NCBI RefSeq assembly: GCF_000685075.1
Contig: NZ_BAYD01000007.1
Location: 1 to 64,000, forward strand
Origin: Paraburkholderia oxyphila NBRC 105797
Lineage (GTDB): Bacteria > Pseudomonadota > Gammaproteobacteria > Burkholderiales > Burkholderiaceae
DNA length: 64,000 bases
Direction: 5' to 3'
The notes beneath the pieces are model-generated. The model was not told the DNA's origin. It made no database searches and saw only the letters and a list, made by a program, of their open reading frames with translations. A program made the translations under genes and the position numbers. This document shows, piece after piece, positions 8,251 to 18,109 of the stretch. Numbering within the stretch: position 1 is the first letter of the stretch; every line of letters begins with the position of its first letter.

Positions 8251-10158
8251 ATGGTTGCGATACGTCTGCCCGATGGTTCGGTTCGACAGTACGATCATCC
8301 CGTCACGGTCGCCGAAGTGGCGGCTTCGATTGGCCCCGGCCTCGCCAAGGCGGCGCTCGGCGGCAAGCTCGACGGCGAGCTGGTCGATACGTCGACGCTG
8401 ATCGATCGCGACGCATCGCTCGCCATCGTCACGGACAAGGATGCCGACGGTCTCGACATCATCCGTCACTCCACGGCGCACTTGCTGGCCTACGCGGTGA
8501 AGGAGCTCTATCCGGAAGCGCAGGTCACGATCGGGCCGGTCATCGACAACGGCTTTTACTACGATTTCGCCTACAACCGTCCCTTCACGCCCGAAGATCT
8601 CGAAAAGATCGAAAAGCGTATGCTGGAGCTCTCGAAGAAGGACGAGCCGGTCACGCGCCGTGTCGTCTCGCGCGGCGAGGCGGTCGACTACTTCAAGAGC
8701 ATTGGCGAGAAGTACAAGGCCGAGATCATCGAATCGATCCCGGGCGCCGAAGACATCAAGCTCTACGCGCACGGCGGTTTCACGGACCTGTGCCGCGGCC
8801 CGCACGTGCCGTCGACGGGCAAGCTCAAGGTCTTCAAGCTCATGAAGGTCGCGGGCGCCTACTGGCGCGGCGACGCGAAGAACGAGCAGCTGCAGCGCAT
8901 CTACGGCACGGCCTGGACGAAGAAGGAAGATCAGGACCAGTACCTGCACATGCTCGAAGAGGCCGAGAAGCGCGACCACCGCAAGCTCGGCAAGCAGCTC
9001 GACCTGTTCCACATGCAGGACGAGTCGCCGGGCATGGTGTTCTGGCACCCGAAGGGCTGGACGCTCTGGCAGCAGGTCGAGCAGTACATGCGCGCCCGTC
9101 TGCGCGTGGCCGGCTACGACGAAATCAAGACGCCGATGATCATGGACCGCTCGCTCTGGGAGGCGTCGGGTCACTGGCAGAACTATCGTGAAAACATGTT
9201 CACGACGGAGTCGGAAAAGCGCGACTACGCCGTCAAGCCGATGAACTGCCCGGGCCACGTCCAGGTGTTCAACCACGGCCTGCGCTCGTACCGCGACCTG
9301 CCGCTGCGTTACGCGGAATTCGGCTCGTGCCACCGCAACGAGGCGTCGGGCGCGCTGCACGGCCTGATGCGCGTGCGCGGCTTCGTCCAGGACGATGCGC
9401 ACATCTTCTGCACGGAAGACCAGATCATCAGCGAGTCGATCGCCTTCAACACGCTGGCGATGAGCGTCTACAAGGATTTCGGGTTCGATCACATCGACAT
9501 CAAGCTCTCGCTGCGCCCGGATTCGCGCGCGGGCACGGATGAGACGTGGGACCGCGCCGAGCAGGGCCTGCGCGACGCGCTGACGGCCTGCGGCCTGCAA
9601 TGGGAAGAACTGCCGGGCGAGGGTGCGTTCTACGGTCCGAAGGTCGAGTACCACATCAAGGACGCGCTCGGCCGTTCGTGGCAGTGCGGCACGCTGCAGC
9701 TCGACATGGTGCTGCCGGAGCGCCTTGGCGCCGAGTACGTGTCGGAAGACAACAGCCGCCGCCGCCCGATCATGCTGCACCGCGCCATCCTCGGCTCGAT
9801 GGAGCGTTTCCTCGGCATTCTGATCGAGCACCATGCGGGTGCAATGCCGTCCTGGCTCGCTCCGGTGCAGGCGGTTGTGATGAATATCGCTGAAAGTCAG
9901 GCCGAATACGCGGCAAATCTGGCCCAATCGTTGCAAAAACAAGGGGTTAGAGTGCAGGCGGATTTGCGCAACGAGAAAATTAGCTATAAAATACGCGAGC
10001 ACACGCTTGAGAAGGTCCCGTACCTGCTGGTTGTCGGCGACAAAGAGCGTGAAGCACAAACGGTAGCCGTGCGTGCCCGTGGCGGTGTCGATCTGGGTGT
10101 CATGCCCGTCGAAGCCTTTGCTGAGCGTCTGGCGCAAGACGTCAAGACCTTCAAGTAA
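8251..10158 (+). CDS. thrS: Threonyl-tRNA synthetase
   Basis: A 635-residue class II synthetase that charges tRNA-Thr. Domains in order are TGS (residues 1-60), the SAD editing domain that removes mischarged serine (about 65-220, containing [10 protein letters not shown]), the catalytic core (about 240-530) and the anticodon-binding domain (about 540-635). The core has the MNCPGH segment with the zinc-ligand cysteine and the motif 2 region [18 protein letters not shown]. The start at 8251 follows a GGAG ribosome site; a longer frame from 8140 runs through the terminator hairpin and is rejected. It heads the translation operon. Confidence 0.97.
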   Translation: MVAIRLPDGSVRQYDHPVTVAEVAASIGPGLAKAALGGKLDGELVDTSTLIDRDASLAIVTDKDADGLDIIRHSTAHLLAYAVKELYPEAQVTIGPVIDNGFYYDFAYNRPFTPEDLEKIEKRMLELSKKDEPVTRRVVSRGEAVDYFKSIGEKYKAEIIESIPGAEDIKLYAHGGFTDLCRGPHVPSTGKLKVFKLMKVAGAYWRGDAKNEQLQRIYGTAWTKKEDQDQYLHMLEEAEKRDHRKLGKQLDLFHMQDESPGMVFWHPKGWTLWQQVEQYMRARLRVAGYDEIKTPMIMDRSLWEASGHWQNYRENMFTTESEKRDYAVKPMNCPGHVQVFNHGLRSYRDLPLRYAEFGSCHRNEASGALHGLMRVRGFVQDDAHIFCTEDQIISESIAFNTLAMSVYKDFGFDHIDIKLSLRPDSRAGTDETWDRAEQGLRDALTACGLQWEELPGEGAFYGPKVEYHIKDALGRSWQCGTLQLDMVLPERLGAEYVSEDNSRRRPIMLHRAILGSMERFLGILIEHHAGAMPSWLAPVQAVVMNIAESQAEYAANLAQSLQKQGVRVQADLRNEKISYKIREHTLEKVPYLLVVGDKEREAQTVAVRARGGVDLGVMPVEAFAERLAQDVKTFK

Positions 10159-10207
10159 GCCACCTGGCAGCGCGGCTCGTTTTTTTAATTTTTAGAGGAA
10201 ACGTAAC

Positions 10208-10729
10208 ATCGCTACGGATAAGTCGCATCGCATCAACGGTGAAATCACTGCACCCGAGGTGCGTCTCGTCGGAATCGAGAACGAGCCGCTCGGCATCGTA
10301 AAGCTGGCCGATGCGTTCCGCATGTCGGAACAGCAGGACGTCGATCTGGTTGAAATTGCCCCGCAGGCGGTGCCTCCCGTGTGCCGCCTGATGGACTACG
10401 GCAAGTTCAAATACCAGGAATCGAAGAAGCAGCACGAGGCCAAGCTCAAGCAGAAGGTCATCCAGGTCAAGGAAGTCAAATTCCGCCCGGGTACCGACGA
10501 CGGCGATTACAACGTCAAGCTGCGTAATCTCATTCGCTTCCTCGACGATGGCGACAAGACGAAGATCACGTTGCGTTTCCGCGGCCGCGAAATGGCCCAC
10601 CAGGAAATCGGCATGCGCATGCTCGAGCGCCTGCGCACCGACCTCGAAGAAGTCGGTCAGGTCGAGCAGATGCCGAAGATGGAAGGGCGCCAGATGATCA
10701 TGGTGCTCTCGCCCAAGAAGAAGAAGTGA
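10208..10729 (+). CDS. infC: Translation initiation factor IF-3 (AUC start codon)
   Basis: A 173-residue IF-3 with both domains: the N-terminal domain (about 1-75, with the conserved start of mature IF-3 [15 protein letters not shown]) and the C-terminal 30S-binding domain (about 90-173). It blocks 30S-50S joining and proofreads start codons. The reading frame opens with ATC at 10208, behind GAGGAAAC. The first ATG/GTG candidate in frame, GTG at 10259, would delete 17 conserved residues. infC is known to use rare AUU/AUC/AUA starts, which let IF-3 repress its own translation; the same control is expected here. Confidence 0.93.
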   Translation: MATDKSHRINGEITAPEVRLVGIENEPLGIVKLADAFRMSEQQDVDLVEIAPQAVPPVCRLMDYGKFKYQESKKQHEAKLKQKVIQVKEVKFRPGTDDGDYNVKLRNLIRFLDDGDKTKITLRFRGREMAHQEIGMRMLERLRTDLEEVGQVEQMPKMEGRQMIMVLSPKKKK

Positions 10730-11035
10730 TTGGCGCGCCGCGCGTCGAACGATGCGCGGCGGTCAGAGCGGTTTTGTCAGACGTTTCCTTGGCGAGATGT
10801 GCGAAGGAGACGGGAAGCAGGTTCCGGAACGGCGCCCGCGCGCCGCACGAACAGTGCGGCAAACGGGCGTTTTTCCTGAAAGCGGCGGCAAGCTTGTCTT
10901 TTATAGAGCAGCCAGCTGCCAAAACAAGTGGAGTGGGTTTCGAAGGGCGGTTTGAGGGCGAAAAGCGGCGTTTGTCAAAAGCGCGTGCCAGAGCCAACCG
11001 CACACCCATGTCCATCAAATAATGGAGTTTTTGTC
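10730..11035. other. infC-rpmI spacer
   Basis: A 306-nt gap inside the translation operon. In enterobacteria the corresponding region folds into the L20 translational operator. I could not identify a matching pseudoknot here by eye. Open frames through it lack gene-like features. Confidence 0.4.
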
Positions 11036-11233
11036 ATGCCCAAGATGAAGACCAAGAAGAGCGCCGCAAAGCGCTTTGTGGTTCGTCCGGGTGGTACCGT
11101 CAAGCGCGGTCAAGCCTTCAAGCGTCACATCCTGACCAAGAAGACCACCAAGAACAAGCGTCATCTGCGTGGTGCAACGGCCGTTCACGAGGCCGATGTG
11201 AAGTCCGTTCGCGCAATGATGCCGTTCGCGTAA
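11036..11233 (+). CDS. rpmI: 50S ribosomal protein L35
   Basis: A 65-residue, strongly basic protein beginning [14 protein letters not shown], the L35 signature, at the normal length. It is part of the large ribosomal subunit. A TGGAG-type ribosome site lies before the ATG. It sits between infC and rplT, as in most bacteria, and is normally translationally coupled to rplT and controlled by L20. Confidence 0.98.
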   Translation: MPKMKTKKSAAKRFVVRPGGTVKRGQAFKRHILTKKTTKNKRHLRGATAVHEADVKSVRAMMPFA

Positions 11234-11263
11234 TCCTCAACCGACAACTCATAGGAGCTACTC

Positions 11264-11623
11264 ATGCCTCGAGTCAAACGTGGGGTTACCGCACGGGCCC
11301 GTCACAAGAAGATCATCAACCTGGCCAAGGGTTACCGCGGCCGTCGCAATAACGTCTACCGCATCGCCAAGCAGGCGGTCATGCGCGCAGGCCAATACGC
11401 CTACCGCGATCGCCGCAACAAGAAGCGTGTGTTCCGCGCACTGTGGATCACGCGTATCAACGCGGCGGTGCGTCAGCACGACATGACCTACAGCGTGTTC
11501 ATCAACGGCCTGAAGAAGGCGTCGATCGAACTCGACCGCAAGGTTCTGGCTGACATGGCGGTGTTCGACAAGGCTGCATTTGCTGCGATCGTCAAGCAGG
11601 TGAAGGCCGCCGTCGCTGCCTAA
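11264..11623 (+). CDS. rplT: 50S ribosomal protein L20
   Basis: A 119-residue protein with the L20 signature [16 protein letters not shown] and the basic N-terminal tail that threads into 23S rRNA during early 50S assembly. The ribosome site is AGGAGC. It follows rpmI by 30 nt and is followed by a strong terminator (11679-11718), which separates the ribosomal genes from pheST. Confidence 0.98.
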
Positions 11624-11678
11624 GCATAGGTATTGCGCAGGTTCGTTGCAGCAGCGTCCGGTTGTTTCGGTGATGCTG

Positions 11679-11718
11679 CAACAAAAACGGGGCTCCTCAC
11701 CGAGCCCCGTTTTTGTTG
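11679..11718 (+). terminator. Intrinsic terminator after rplT
   Basis: A 17-bp perfect stem (11679-11695 with 11702-11718) has a 6-nt loop. Its 3' arm contains the T5 run that provides the U-tract. It marks the end of the infC-rpmI-rplT transcript, or an attenuation point before pheS. Confidence 0.85.
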
Positions 11719-11845
11719 GTGAAGCGCTATCTGCGCGCTTCCTGCGAGTGCCTTCATGTCGTCGCGCCCGTGCGTCATCATCGTGGCCGGCAACGTGAAA
11801 TGCGCCGCTCAAGTCTCAAACACTGACGCTGAAAAGATGGGATCA

Positions 11846-12859
11846 ATGGATCTGGACCAGATTGTCGCCGACGCGCAAGGCGCGTTCGCTTCCGCCCCCG
11901 ACGTCAACACGCTTGAAAACGAAAAGGCGCGTTTTCTCGGTAAATCCGGCGCGCTGACCGAGCTGCTCAAGGGCCTCGGCAAGCTCGACCCGGAAACGCG
12001 CAAGACCGAGGGTGCGCGCATCAACGCCGTCAAGCAGCAGGTCGAGGCGGCGCTGGGCGCGCGCCGTCAGGCGCTCGCCGATGCGCTGCTGAACCAGCGT
12101 CTCGCCGCCGAGGCGATCGACGTCACGCTGCCGGGCCGCGGCACGGGCACCGGCAGCCTGCATCCGGTGATGCAGACGTGGGAACGCGTCGAGCAGATCT
12201 TCGGCTCGATCGGCTTCGACGTGGCCGACGGTCCCGAGATCGAAACCGACTGGTACAACTTCACCTCGCTGAACAGCCCGGAAAACCATCCGGCGCGTTC
12301 GATGCAGGATACGTTCTACGTGGACGGCAAGGACGCCGAAGGCCGTCCGCTCCTGCTGCGCACGCACACGAGCCCGATGCAGGTGCGCTACGCGCGCACG
12401 CACACGCCGCCCATCAAGGTGATCGTCCCGGGCCGCACCTATCGCGTGGACAGCGACGCCACCCACTCGCCGATGTTCAACCAGGTCGAAGGCCTGTGGA
12501 TCGAAGAGAACATCAGCTTCGCGGACTTGAAGGGCGTCTATACGGACTTCCTGAAGAAGTTCTTCGAGCGCGACGACATCCAGGTGCGTTTCCGTCCGTC
12601 GTACTTCCCGTTCACGGAACCGTCGGCCGAAATCGACATGATGTTCGAGCAGGGCAAGAACGCCGGCAAGTGGCTCGAGATCTCGGGCTCGGGACAAGTG
12701 CATCCGACCGTGATCCGCAACATGGGCCTCGACCCGGAGCGCTATATCGGCTTTGCGTTCGGCAGCGGCCTCGAACGCCTGACGATGCTGCGTTATGGCG
12801 TGCAGGATCTGCGTCTGTTCTTCGAAGGCGACCTGCGCTTCCTGCGCCAGTTCGCCTAA
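11846..12859 (+). CDS. pheS: Phenylalanyl-tRNA synthetase alpha subunit
   Basis: A 337-residue catalytic subunit of the (alpha-beta)2 enzyme that charges tRNA-Phe. An N-terminal coiled-coil (about 1-90) precedes the class II core with motif 2 ([20 protein letters not shown]) and motif 3 ([17 protein letters not shown]). The start [11 protein letters not shown] at 11846 gives the normal family N-terminus; an ATG three codons upstream (11837) is also possible. It forms an operon with pheT 130 nt downstream. No Phe-rich leader peptide is visible upstream. Confidence 0.97.
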   Translation: MDLDQIVADAQGAFASAPDVNTLENEKARFLGKSGALTELLKGLGKLDPETRKTEGARINAVKQQVEAALGARRQALADALLNQRLAAEAIDVTLPGRGTGTGSLHPVMQTWERVEQIFGSIGFDVADGPEIETDWYNFTSLNSPENHPARSMQDTFYVDGKDAEGRPLLLRTHTSPMQVRYARTHTPPIKVIVPGRTYRVDSDATHSPMFNQVEGLWIEENISFADLKGVYTDFLKKFFERDDIQVRFRPSYFPFTEPSAEIDMMFEQGKNAGKWLEISGSGQVHPTVIRNMGLDPERYIGFAFGSGLERLTMLRYGVQDLRLFFEGDLRFLRQFA

Positions 12860-12989
12860 GCCCGAAGGCCAACGTACGGCACGCACGGCATCCGCGGTTC
12901 GCGAAGCGCACGCAGCACCCCAAGCCTCCAGGGCGGTGCGCGAGAAAACGCTTCGCGACGGTCTCAATCTGTCTGGAACGTAAAACGAA

Positions 12990-15431
12990 ATGCTATTCCC
13001 CGAATCCTGGCTGAGAAGCTTTGTCGATCCGAAGCTCACGACCGATGAGCTGGCCCACGCGCTGACCATGGCCGGCCTCGAAATCGAAGGCCTGCGCCCG
13101 GCCGCGCCGCCCACGTCGAAGATCGTGGTGGGCCGCGTGCTCGAAGTCGTCAAGCACCCGGACGCGGACAAGCTCAACGTCACGCAGGTCGATGCCGGCA
13201 CCGGCGCGACGCTGCAGATCGTGTGCGGCGCGCCCAACGTGGCGCCCGGCATCAAGGTCCCGGTCGCGCTCGTGGGCGCCGAACTGCCGCCCGCGGAAGA
13301 GGGCGGCAAGCCCTTCGCGATCAAGCTCTCGAAGCTGCGCGGCGTGGAAAGCCAGGGCATGCTGTGCTCGGCGCGCGAACTGAAGCTCTCCGAAGACCAC
13401 AGCGGTCTGATGATCCTGCCGGAAGACACGCCCGTCGGCCAGGACATCCGCGAGACGCTGAACCTCGACGACACCATCTTCGAAATCAAGCTCACGCCGA
13501 ACAAGGCCGACTGCCTTTCGGTGTACGGCATCGCGCGCGAGACCGCCGCGATCACCGGCGCGCCGCTGCAGGCCCCGGTGTTCCCGCAGGTCGAAGTCAA
13601 GCTCAACGAAACGTTGCCCGTGAAGATCTCGGCCCCGGACCTGTGCGGCCGTTTCTCGGGCCGCGTGATCCGCGGCGTGAACGCGCACGCGAAGACGCCG
13701 GCGTGGATGGTCGAGCGCCTCGAGCGCTCGGGCCAGCGCAGCATCTCGGCGCTCGTCGATATTTCGAACTACGTGATGCTCGAACTGGGCCGCCCGTCGC
13801 ACGTGTTCGATCTCGACAAGATCCACGGCTCGATGGATGTGCGCTGGGGCAAGAAGGGCGAGACGCTCAAGCTGCTCAACGGCAATACCGTCGAAGTCGA
13901 TGAAACCGTCGGCGTGATTGCCGACGAGCGCGAGATCGAAAGCCTCGCGGGCATCATGGGCGGCGACAGCACGGCCGTCTCGCTCGACACGAAGAACATC
14001 TATCTCGAGGCCGCGTTCTGGTGGCCGGACAGCATTCGTGGCCGCTCGCGCCGCTACAACTTCTCGACCGATGCGGGCCACCGCTTCGAGCGCGGCGTGG
14101 ACTGGTCGACGACCGTCGAGCACATCGAGCGCATCACGCAGCTGATCCTCGACATCTGCGGCGGCGAGGCCGGCCCGGTCGACGACCAGACCGTGAACGT
14201 GCCCAAGCGCGAGCCGGTGAAGATGCGCGTCGCGCGTGCGAACCGCATCATCGGTGTGAAGATCGATGCCGATGAGATCGCACAGATCTTCACGCGTCTG
14301 GGGCTCACGTTCGCGCGCGAAGGCGATACGTTCAGCGTGACGCCGCCGCCGTACCGCTTCGACATCGAGATCGAGGAAGACCTGATCGAAGAAGTCGCGC
14401 GCATCTACGGCTTCGAGAAGATTCCGGCGAACCCGCCGGTCGCACGCAGCGAGATGCGCGCGACCAACGAAACGCGCCGCTCGATTCACGCAATCCGTCA
14501 CGCGCTGGCCGCGCGCGACTACGCCGAGACGATCAACTTCAGCTTCGTCGACGCGGAGTGGGAACAGGATCTCGCGGGCAACGCGAACCCCGTGAAGCTG
14601 CTCAACCCGATCGCGAGCCAGCTCTCGGTCATGCGCACGACGCTGTTTGGCAGCCTCATCAACGTGCTGCGCCACAACCTCAACCGCCGCGCCGACCGCG
14701 TGCGCGTGTTCGAGGCGGGCCGCGTATTCCTGCACGATCCGTCGATCAAGGCCGGCGAGATGACGGTGGAAGGCTTTGCACAACCGAAGATGATCGGTGC
14801 GCTCGCCTATGGTCCCGCGCTCGAAGAGCAGTGGGGCGCGCAAACGCGCGGCGTCGACTTCTTCGACGTGAAGGGCGATCTCGAAGCGCTGTTCGCCTCG
14901 CTGGGTGCGGCAAAAGCGCCGCGTTTCGTGAAGGCCGAGCACCCGGCGCTGCATCCGGGCCGTAGCGCGCGCATCGAAGTGGACGGCCGCGCGGTGGGCT
15001 GGATCGGCGAGCTGCATCCGCGCTGGATGCAGAAGTATGACCTGACTCATGCGCCGATCCTCTTCGAAGTGCAAGCCGACGCGCTGATGGCGCGCGAACT
15101 GCCTGCACCGTCTGAAGTCTCGAAATTCCCGCCGGTCCGGCGCGACATTGCGCTTGTTGTCGATCAAAAGATCGAGGTTCAGGCGTTGCTCGACGAGCTT
15201 TACAAGGGCATGCAGGACGAGCCCTGCAAGATTGTCCAGAGGGTTGCATTGTTCGATGAATTTCGTGCAAAATCAAACACTTCCGGACTTGGCGCGGACG
15301 AGAAAAGCCTTGCCTTCCGGGTGACCCTGCAAGATACTGGCGGGACCCTTCAGGACGAAACGGTCGATGCGGCCATCAAGTCCCTGGTGGATCGCCTGGC
15401 TCGAGTGTTTGGCGCCCGGTTGCGCGGATAA
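12990..15431 (+). CDS. pheT: Phenylalanyl-tRNA synthetase beta subunit
   Basis: An 813-residue structural and editing subunit. It has an N-terminal tRNA-binding domain (about 40-150), B3/B4 editing domains (about 210-390), a B5 domain (about 405-475) and the C-terminal FDX-ACB anticodon-binding domain (last 95 residues). It begins [11 protein letters not shown], as is standard. It pairs with pheS upstream, and ihfA follows in the classical order. Confidence 0.97.
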   Translation: MLFPESWLRSFVDPKLTTDELAHALTMAGLEIEGLRPAAPPTSKIVVGRVLEVVKHPDADKLNVTQVDAGTGATLQIVCGAPNVAPGIKVPVALVGAELPPAEEGGKPFAIKLSKLRGVESQGMLCSARELKLSEDHSGLMILPEDTPVGQDIRETLNLDDTIFEIKLTPNKADCLSVYGIARETAAITGAPLQAPVFPQVEVKLNETLPVKISAPDLCGRFSGRVIRGVNAHAKTPAWMVERLERSGQRSISALVDISNYVMLELGRPSHVFDLDKIHGSMDVRWGKKGETLKLLNGNTVEVDETVGVIADEREIESLAGIMGGDSTAVSLDTKNIYLEAAFWWPDSIRGRSRRYNFSTDAGHRFERGVDWSTTVEHIERITQLILDICGGEAGPVDDQTVNVPKREPVKMRVARANRIIGVKIDADEIAQIFTRLGLTFAREGDTFSVTPPPYRFDIEIEEDLIEEVARIYGFEKIPANPPVARSEMRATNETRRSIHAIRHALAARDYAETINFSFVDAEWEQDLAGNANPVKLLNPIASQLSVMRTTLFGSLINVLRHNLNRRADRVRVFEAGRVFLHDPSIKAGEMTVEGFAQPKMIGALAYGPALEEQWGAQTRGVDFFDVKGDLEALFASLGAAKAPRFVKAEHPALHPGRSARIEVDGRAVGWIGELHPRWMQKYDLTHAPILFEVQADALMARELPAPSEVSKFPPVRRDIALVVDQKIEVQALLDELYKGMQDEPCKIVQRVALFDEFRAKSNTSGLGADEKSLAFRVTLQDTGGTLQDETVDAAIKSLVDRLARVFGARLRG

Positions 15432-15460
15432 GCTCCACGGCTCATCTCCTACCGACATAG

Positions 15461-15494
15461 GCTTCCGGTTCGTGCAGTCCCAAGAACCGGAAGC
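15461..15494 (+). repeat. 11-bp inverted repeat between pheT and ihfA
   Basis: GCTTCCGGTTC (15461-15471) is perfectly complementary to GAACCGGAAGC (15484-15494) across a 12-nt loop. There is no U-tract, so it is not a simple terminator. It ends 18 nt before the ihfA start codon and could stabilise or regulate the ihfA message. Confidence 0.55.
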
Positions 15495-15512
15495 GCGCCA
15501 TTTCATAGATAG

Positions 15513-15923
15513 ATGAACGAAATGAACTCGAGTGATTTCGAAGCCCTTCTTGCGGCACAGCGTAGCGCCATGATTCGCGACATCCCTGCCTCGTCGGCAA
15601 GCGCCACGAACGACACGCCCACGCTGACCAAAGCCGAGCTCGCGGAGCTGCTGTTCGACAACGTCGGGCTCAACAAGCGCGAGGCCAAGGACATGGTCGA
15701 AGCGTTCTTCGAAGTGATTCGCGACGCGCTCGAAAGCGGCGACAGCGTGAAGCTCTCGGGCTTCGGCAATTTCCAGTTGCGCGACAAGCCGCAACGTCCG
15801 GGCCGCAACCCGAAGACCGGGGAGGCGATTCCCATTGCAGCGCGGCGCGTGGTGACTTTCCACGCGAGCCAGAAGCTCAAGGCTCTGGTCGAGAGCGGCG
15901 CGGAGGCAAGCTTCACGCGCTGA
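15513..15923 (+). CDS. ihfA: Integration host factor subunit alpha
   Basis: A 136-residue DNA-bending protein that forms a heterodimer with IhfB. The HU/IHF fold covers about 36-130, including the DNA-intercalating arm with [14 protein letters not shown]. Compared with the roughly 99-residue enterobacterial protein, it has an N-terminal extension of about 35 residues ([16 protein letters not shown]), as in Burkholderiaceae homologs. It follows pheT and is probably transcribed both with it and from its own signals. Confidence 0.95.
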   Translation: MNEMNSSDFEALLAAQRSAMIRDIPASSASATNDTPTLTKAELAELLFDNVGLNKREAKDMVEAFFEVIRDALESGDSVKLSGFGNFQLRDKPQRPGRNPKTGEAIPIAARRVVTFHASQKLKALVESGAEASFTR

Positions 15924-16056
15924 TTCGTCGATCAAGGCATCATGCGCGGGAGGACCCGCGCGGCCCGCACGGGTGAGCATGCAGCGGGCGTGACTGGAAA
16001 CACTAGACCCAGGCGGCGACGCCACATTGCGCAACCACCACGACGGCAACCCGGCG

Positions 16057-16455
16057 ATGACATCGACAATCGAAAAGGTCGTCTTGCCCCCCATCCCCGC
16101 CAAGCGCTACTTCACGATCGGCGAAGTGAGCGAGTTGTGCGGCGTGAAGCCCCATGTGCTGCGGTATTGGGAGCAGGAGTTCACGCAGTTGAAGCCGGTC
16201 AAGCGGCGCGGCAACCGCCGCTACTATCAGCATCATGAAGTCCTGCTGATCCGGCGTATTCGTGAACTGCTCTACGAGCAGGGGTTCACGATCAACGGCG
16301 CGCGCAACCGGCTCGATTCGCCGGGTGCGGTGGCTCAGGAAGCGGCGCCGGGCGAGACGGGTGAGGTGGGCGCTGCGCAGGGCAATATGGCGATGGTTGA
16401 CGTCGATCAGTTGCGCAAGGAGTTGCTGCACGTGATCGACCTGCTGGGGCAATGA
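16057..16455 (+). CDS. MerR family transcriptional regulator
   Basis: A 132-residue protein with an N-terminal MerR winged helix-turn-helix: YFTIGEVSELCGVKPHVLRY, then RRGNRRYYQ. A short C-terminal tail follows and the effector domain is small, with no metal-binding cysteine pair. The ATG at 16057 gives MTSTIEKVVLPPIPAKRYF. The gene between ihfA and tRNA-Pro is a conserved neighbour in betaproteobacteria; its target is unknown. Confidence 0.88.
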   Translation: MTSTIEKVVLPPIPAKRYFTIGEVSELCGVKPHVLRYWEQEFTQLKPVKRRGNRRYYQHHEVLLIRRIRELLYEQGFTINGARNRLDSPGAVAQEAAPGETGEVGAAQGNMAMVDVDQLRKELLHVIDLLGQ

Positions 16456-16498
16456 AGATCCTGCAAACAATCTTTGTGACGAATTCCGATTCAGGTGG

Positions 16499-16527
16499 TT
16501 CTAATTAGAGAAAGGGTCTGTTATACT
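16499..16527 (+). promoter_or_regulatory. Promoter of tRNA-Pro
   Basis: A -10 box TATACT (16522-16527) stands 17 nt after a weak -35 box TTCTAA (16499-16504), placing transcription start just before the tRNA at 16538. Confidence 0.55.
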
Positions 16528-16537
16528 TTCTAGCTCT

Positions 16538-16614
<77 letters not shown>

Positions 16615-16620
16615 GAACAG

Positions 16621-16653
16621 AACCCGCACAGCTTAAGGCTGTGCGGGTTTTTT
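16621..16653 (+). terminator. Intrinsic terminator of tRNA-Pro
   Basis: AACCCGCACAGC (16621-16632) pairs perfectly with GCTGTGCGGGTT (16638-16649) around a 5-nt loop and runs into a T6 tract. Confidence 0.88.
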
Positions 16654-16750
16654 CATTTCCGGGCATCCCGAACGGAAAGATTGCTGCTGCTCAACGTTGT
16701 CCCAGGATGCTGGTTTGCCGTTTGCCGGCAAGCGACATATCATGGCGAGC

Positions 16751-17029
16751 ATGATCCAATCGTTTCGATGCGCCGAGACGCAGGCACTTTTCGAGGGCCG
16801 CCGCTTGCCACGTTTCTCAAATATTCGTTCGGTCGCTGAGCGCAAGCTGGTGCTTTTGCACGCTGCCGTCACGCTTGACGCGCTGCGCGCACCACCCGCA
16901 AACCGACTTGAGGCACTAAAGGGCGATCGACGTGGACAGCACAGCATCCGTATTAACGATCAATGGCGTCTCTGTTTCGTGTGGACCGACGAAGGCCCGA
17001 CAAACGTCGAAATCGTGGACTATCACTGA
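16751..17029 (+). CDS. higB: HigB-type (RelE superfamily) toxin
   Basis: A 92-residue ribosome-dependent mRNA interferase of a type II toxin-antitoxin system. The N-terminus MIQSFRCAETQALFEG and the C-terminal block GQHSIRINDQWRLCF...VEIVDYH are diagnostic for the HigB/RelE toxin that precedes its antitoxin. The ATG at 16751 matches the family N-terminus; another in-frame ATG lies 9 nt upstream. The gene order toxin-then-antitoxin is typical of hig loci. It sits beside tRNA-Pro, a common insertion point for acquired modules. Confidence 0.92.
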   Translation: MIQSFRCAETQALFEGRRLPRFSNIRSVAERKLVLLHAAVTLDALRAPPANRLEALKGDRRGQHSIRINDQWRLCFVWTDEGPTNVEIVDYH

Positions 17030-17041
17030 AAAGGAATTCAC

Positions 17042-17350
17042 ATGATCAAGAACGGAACGCGTCCGGTCCATCCGGGCGAGATCCTGCGTGAGGAATATCT
17101 TGTGCCGCTCTCAATGAGCGCCAATGCGCTAGCGAACGCGCTTCACGTTACGCCAGGCCGCATCAACGACATCGTGCGCGAGCGTCGTGGTATTACGCCT
17201 GACACGGCACTGCGCCTCGCGCGGTACTTCGGCGGCGACGCACAGTCATGGATGAACCTGCAGCTCATGTATGACATGAAAGTGGCGGAGCGCGATCTGG
17301 CGAGCAAGATTGCACGCGAGATCGAGCCGCGCCAGGCGGAACACGCTTGA
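17042..17350 (+). CDS. higA: HigA family XRE-type antitoxin
   Basis: A 102-residue HigA/VapI antitoxin with an XRE helix-turn-helix (about 20-75, including SANALANALHVTPGRINDIV) and the lead motif RPVHPGEILREEYL. It should neutralise the upstream toxin and repress the operon. It starts 13 nt after the toxin stop behind AAAGGAAT, so the two are translated from one message. Confidence 0.93.
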   Translation: MIKNGTRPVHPGEILREEYLVPLSMSANALANALHVTPGRINDIVRERRGITPDTALRLARYFGGDAQSWMNLQLMYDMKVAERDLASKIAREIEPRQAEHA

Positions 17351-17386
17351 ACGGCTAGTGCGCTCGATTCAATACGCGCGCCGTGC

Positions 17387-17755
17387 TCACTGCGAGTCGA
17401 CAAACTGCACGACTTCGCCGTTATCGCGCCTCAAATACAAGTCGGTGCCCTTCATGCGCACGTCGTTGCAAGAGTAGGGGATCTTGCTGCCCTTGCTGCA
17501 GATCTTGCCGTCTTCCGCCTTCCAGTCGCCGTGATCGGCGAATCCCTTGCTCGACTTGAAATCGTAGGTGCCCCCGTCGCCGTACTGGACGTGCCACATG
17601 CTGCCGTCGCCAATCTTGATGTCGAATGCCTTGCCGGTGAGGCGTTGCTGGATGTCGGCGGCGCTGGGCGTGGTGGCGCCGTCGGGAAAGGCGGTGCCTT
17701 GCGCAAGCGCAGCCGCGGCGGGGATCAAGAGCAGGGCGGCAAGCAGGGTCTTCAT
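17387..17755 (-). CDS. Secreted hypothetical protein
   Basis: A 122-residue protein from the ATG at 17755, which follows an AGGAGAGA ribosome site. It has a cleavable signal peptide (MKTLLAALLLIPAAAALAQG, cut after the AxA-like ALA). The mature part is small and polar with two cysteines (CSKGSK, YSCNDV) that could form a periplasmic disulfide. I recognise no named domain. It is a single-gene unit convergent with higBA and divergent from the EamA transporter. Confidence 0.75.
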   Translation of the reverse strand: MKTLLAALLLIPAAAALAQGTAFPDGATTPSAADIQQRLTGKAFDIKIGDGSMWHVQYGDGGTYDFKSSKGFADHGDWKAEDGKICSKGSKIPYSCNDVRMKGTDLYLRRDNGEVVQFVDSQ

Positions 17756-18109
17756 TCGATCTCTCCTGTCGATGGGATGCCCGGCGGCGAGCGCGGGCCA
17801 ACGTCTCGCGCCGACGTCCCAGTCTACGCCTGCGCATTGCACTGCTATGTCGCTTCCAGCACACGGTGCCCGAACCGGTGCTGACTGTGTTAAGTCCTTC
17901 AATTCAAAGCGTTAGTGCCAACGCGCCGCGAATGAGTGCGCAAGATTCGGTGTTAATTTTTCTCACATATCGATGAGAATCATTCGCTATGAGGGTTGCG
18001 CCGCGCACATTAGCATTAACGCTTATCGGCCGGTGCTGTACCCTCCGTGCGGTCCTGTCCGTCGATGGGCACCGCACGCCAACCGGCTACACAGCCCAGC
18101 GCTACTTCC
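17756..18109. other. Divergent regulatory region with a Fur-box-like site
   Basis: A 354-nt gap between two divergent genes. It holds a Fur-like site (17969-17987) and presumably both promoters. No gene is seen in it. Confidence 0.5.
17969..17987. promoter_or_regulatory. Candidate Fur box
   Basis: ATCGATGAGAATCATTCGC matches 12 of 19 positions of the Fur consensus, including the central block ATGAnAATCATT. It lies 122 nt before the EamA gene and 214 nt before the divergent secreted-protein gene. Functional iron control is inferred from the match only. Confidence 0.4.

Noticed and set aside
10726..11022. A 98-codon frame between infC and rpmI
   Set aside because: It overlaps the infC stop in another frame, its product has no recognisable fold, and conserved operon structure predicts a non-coding spacer here.
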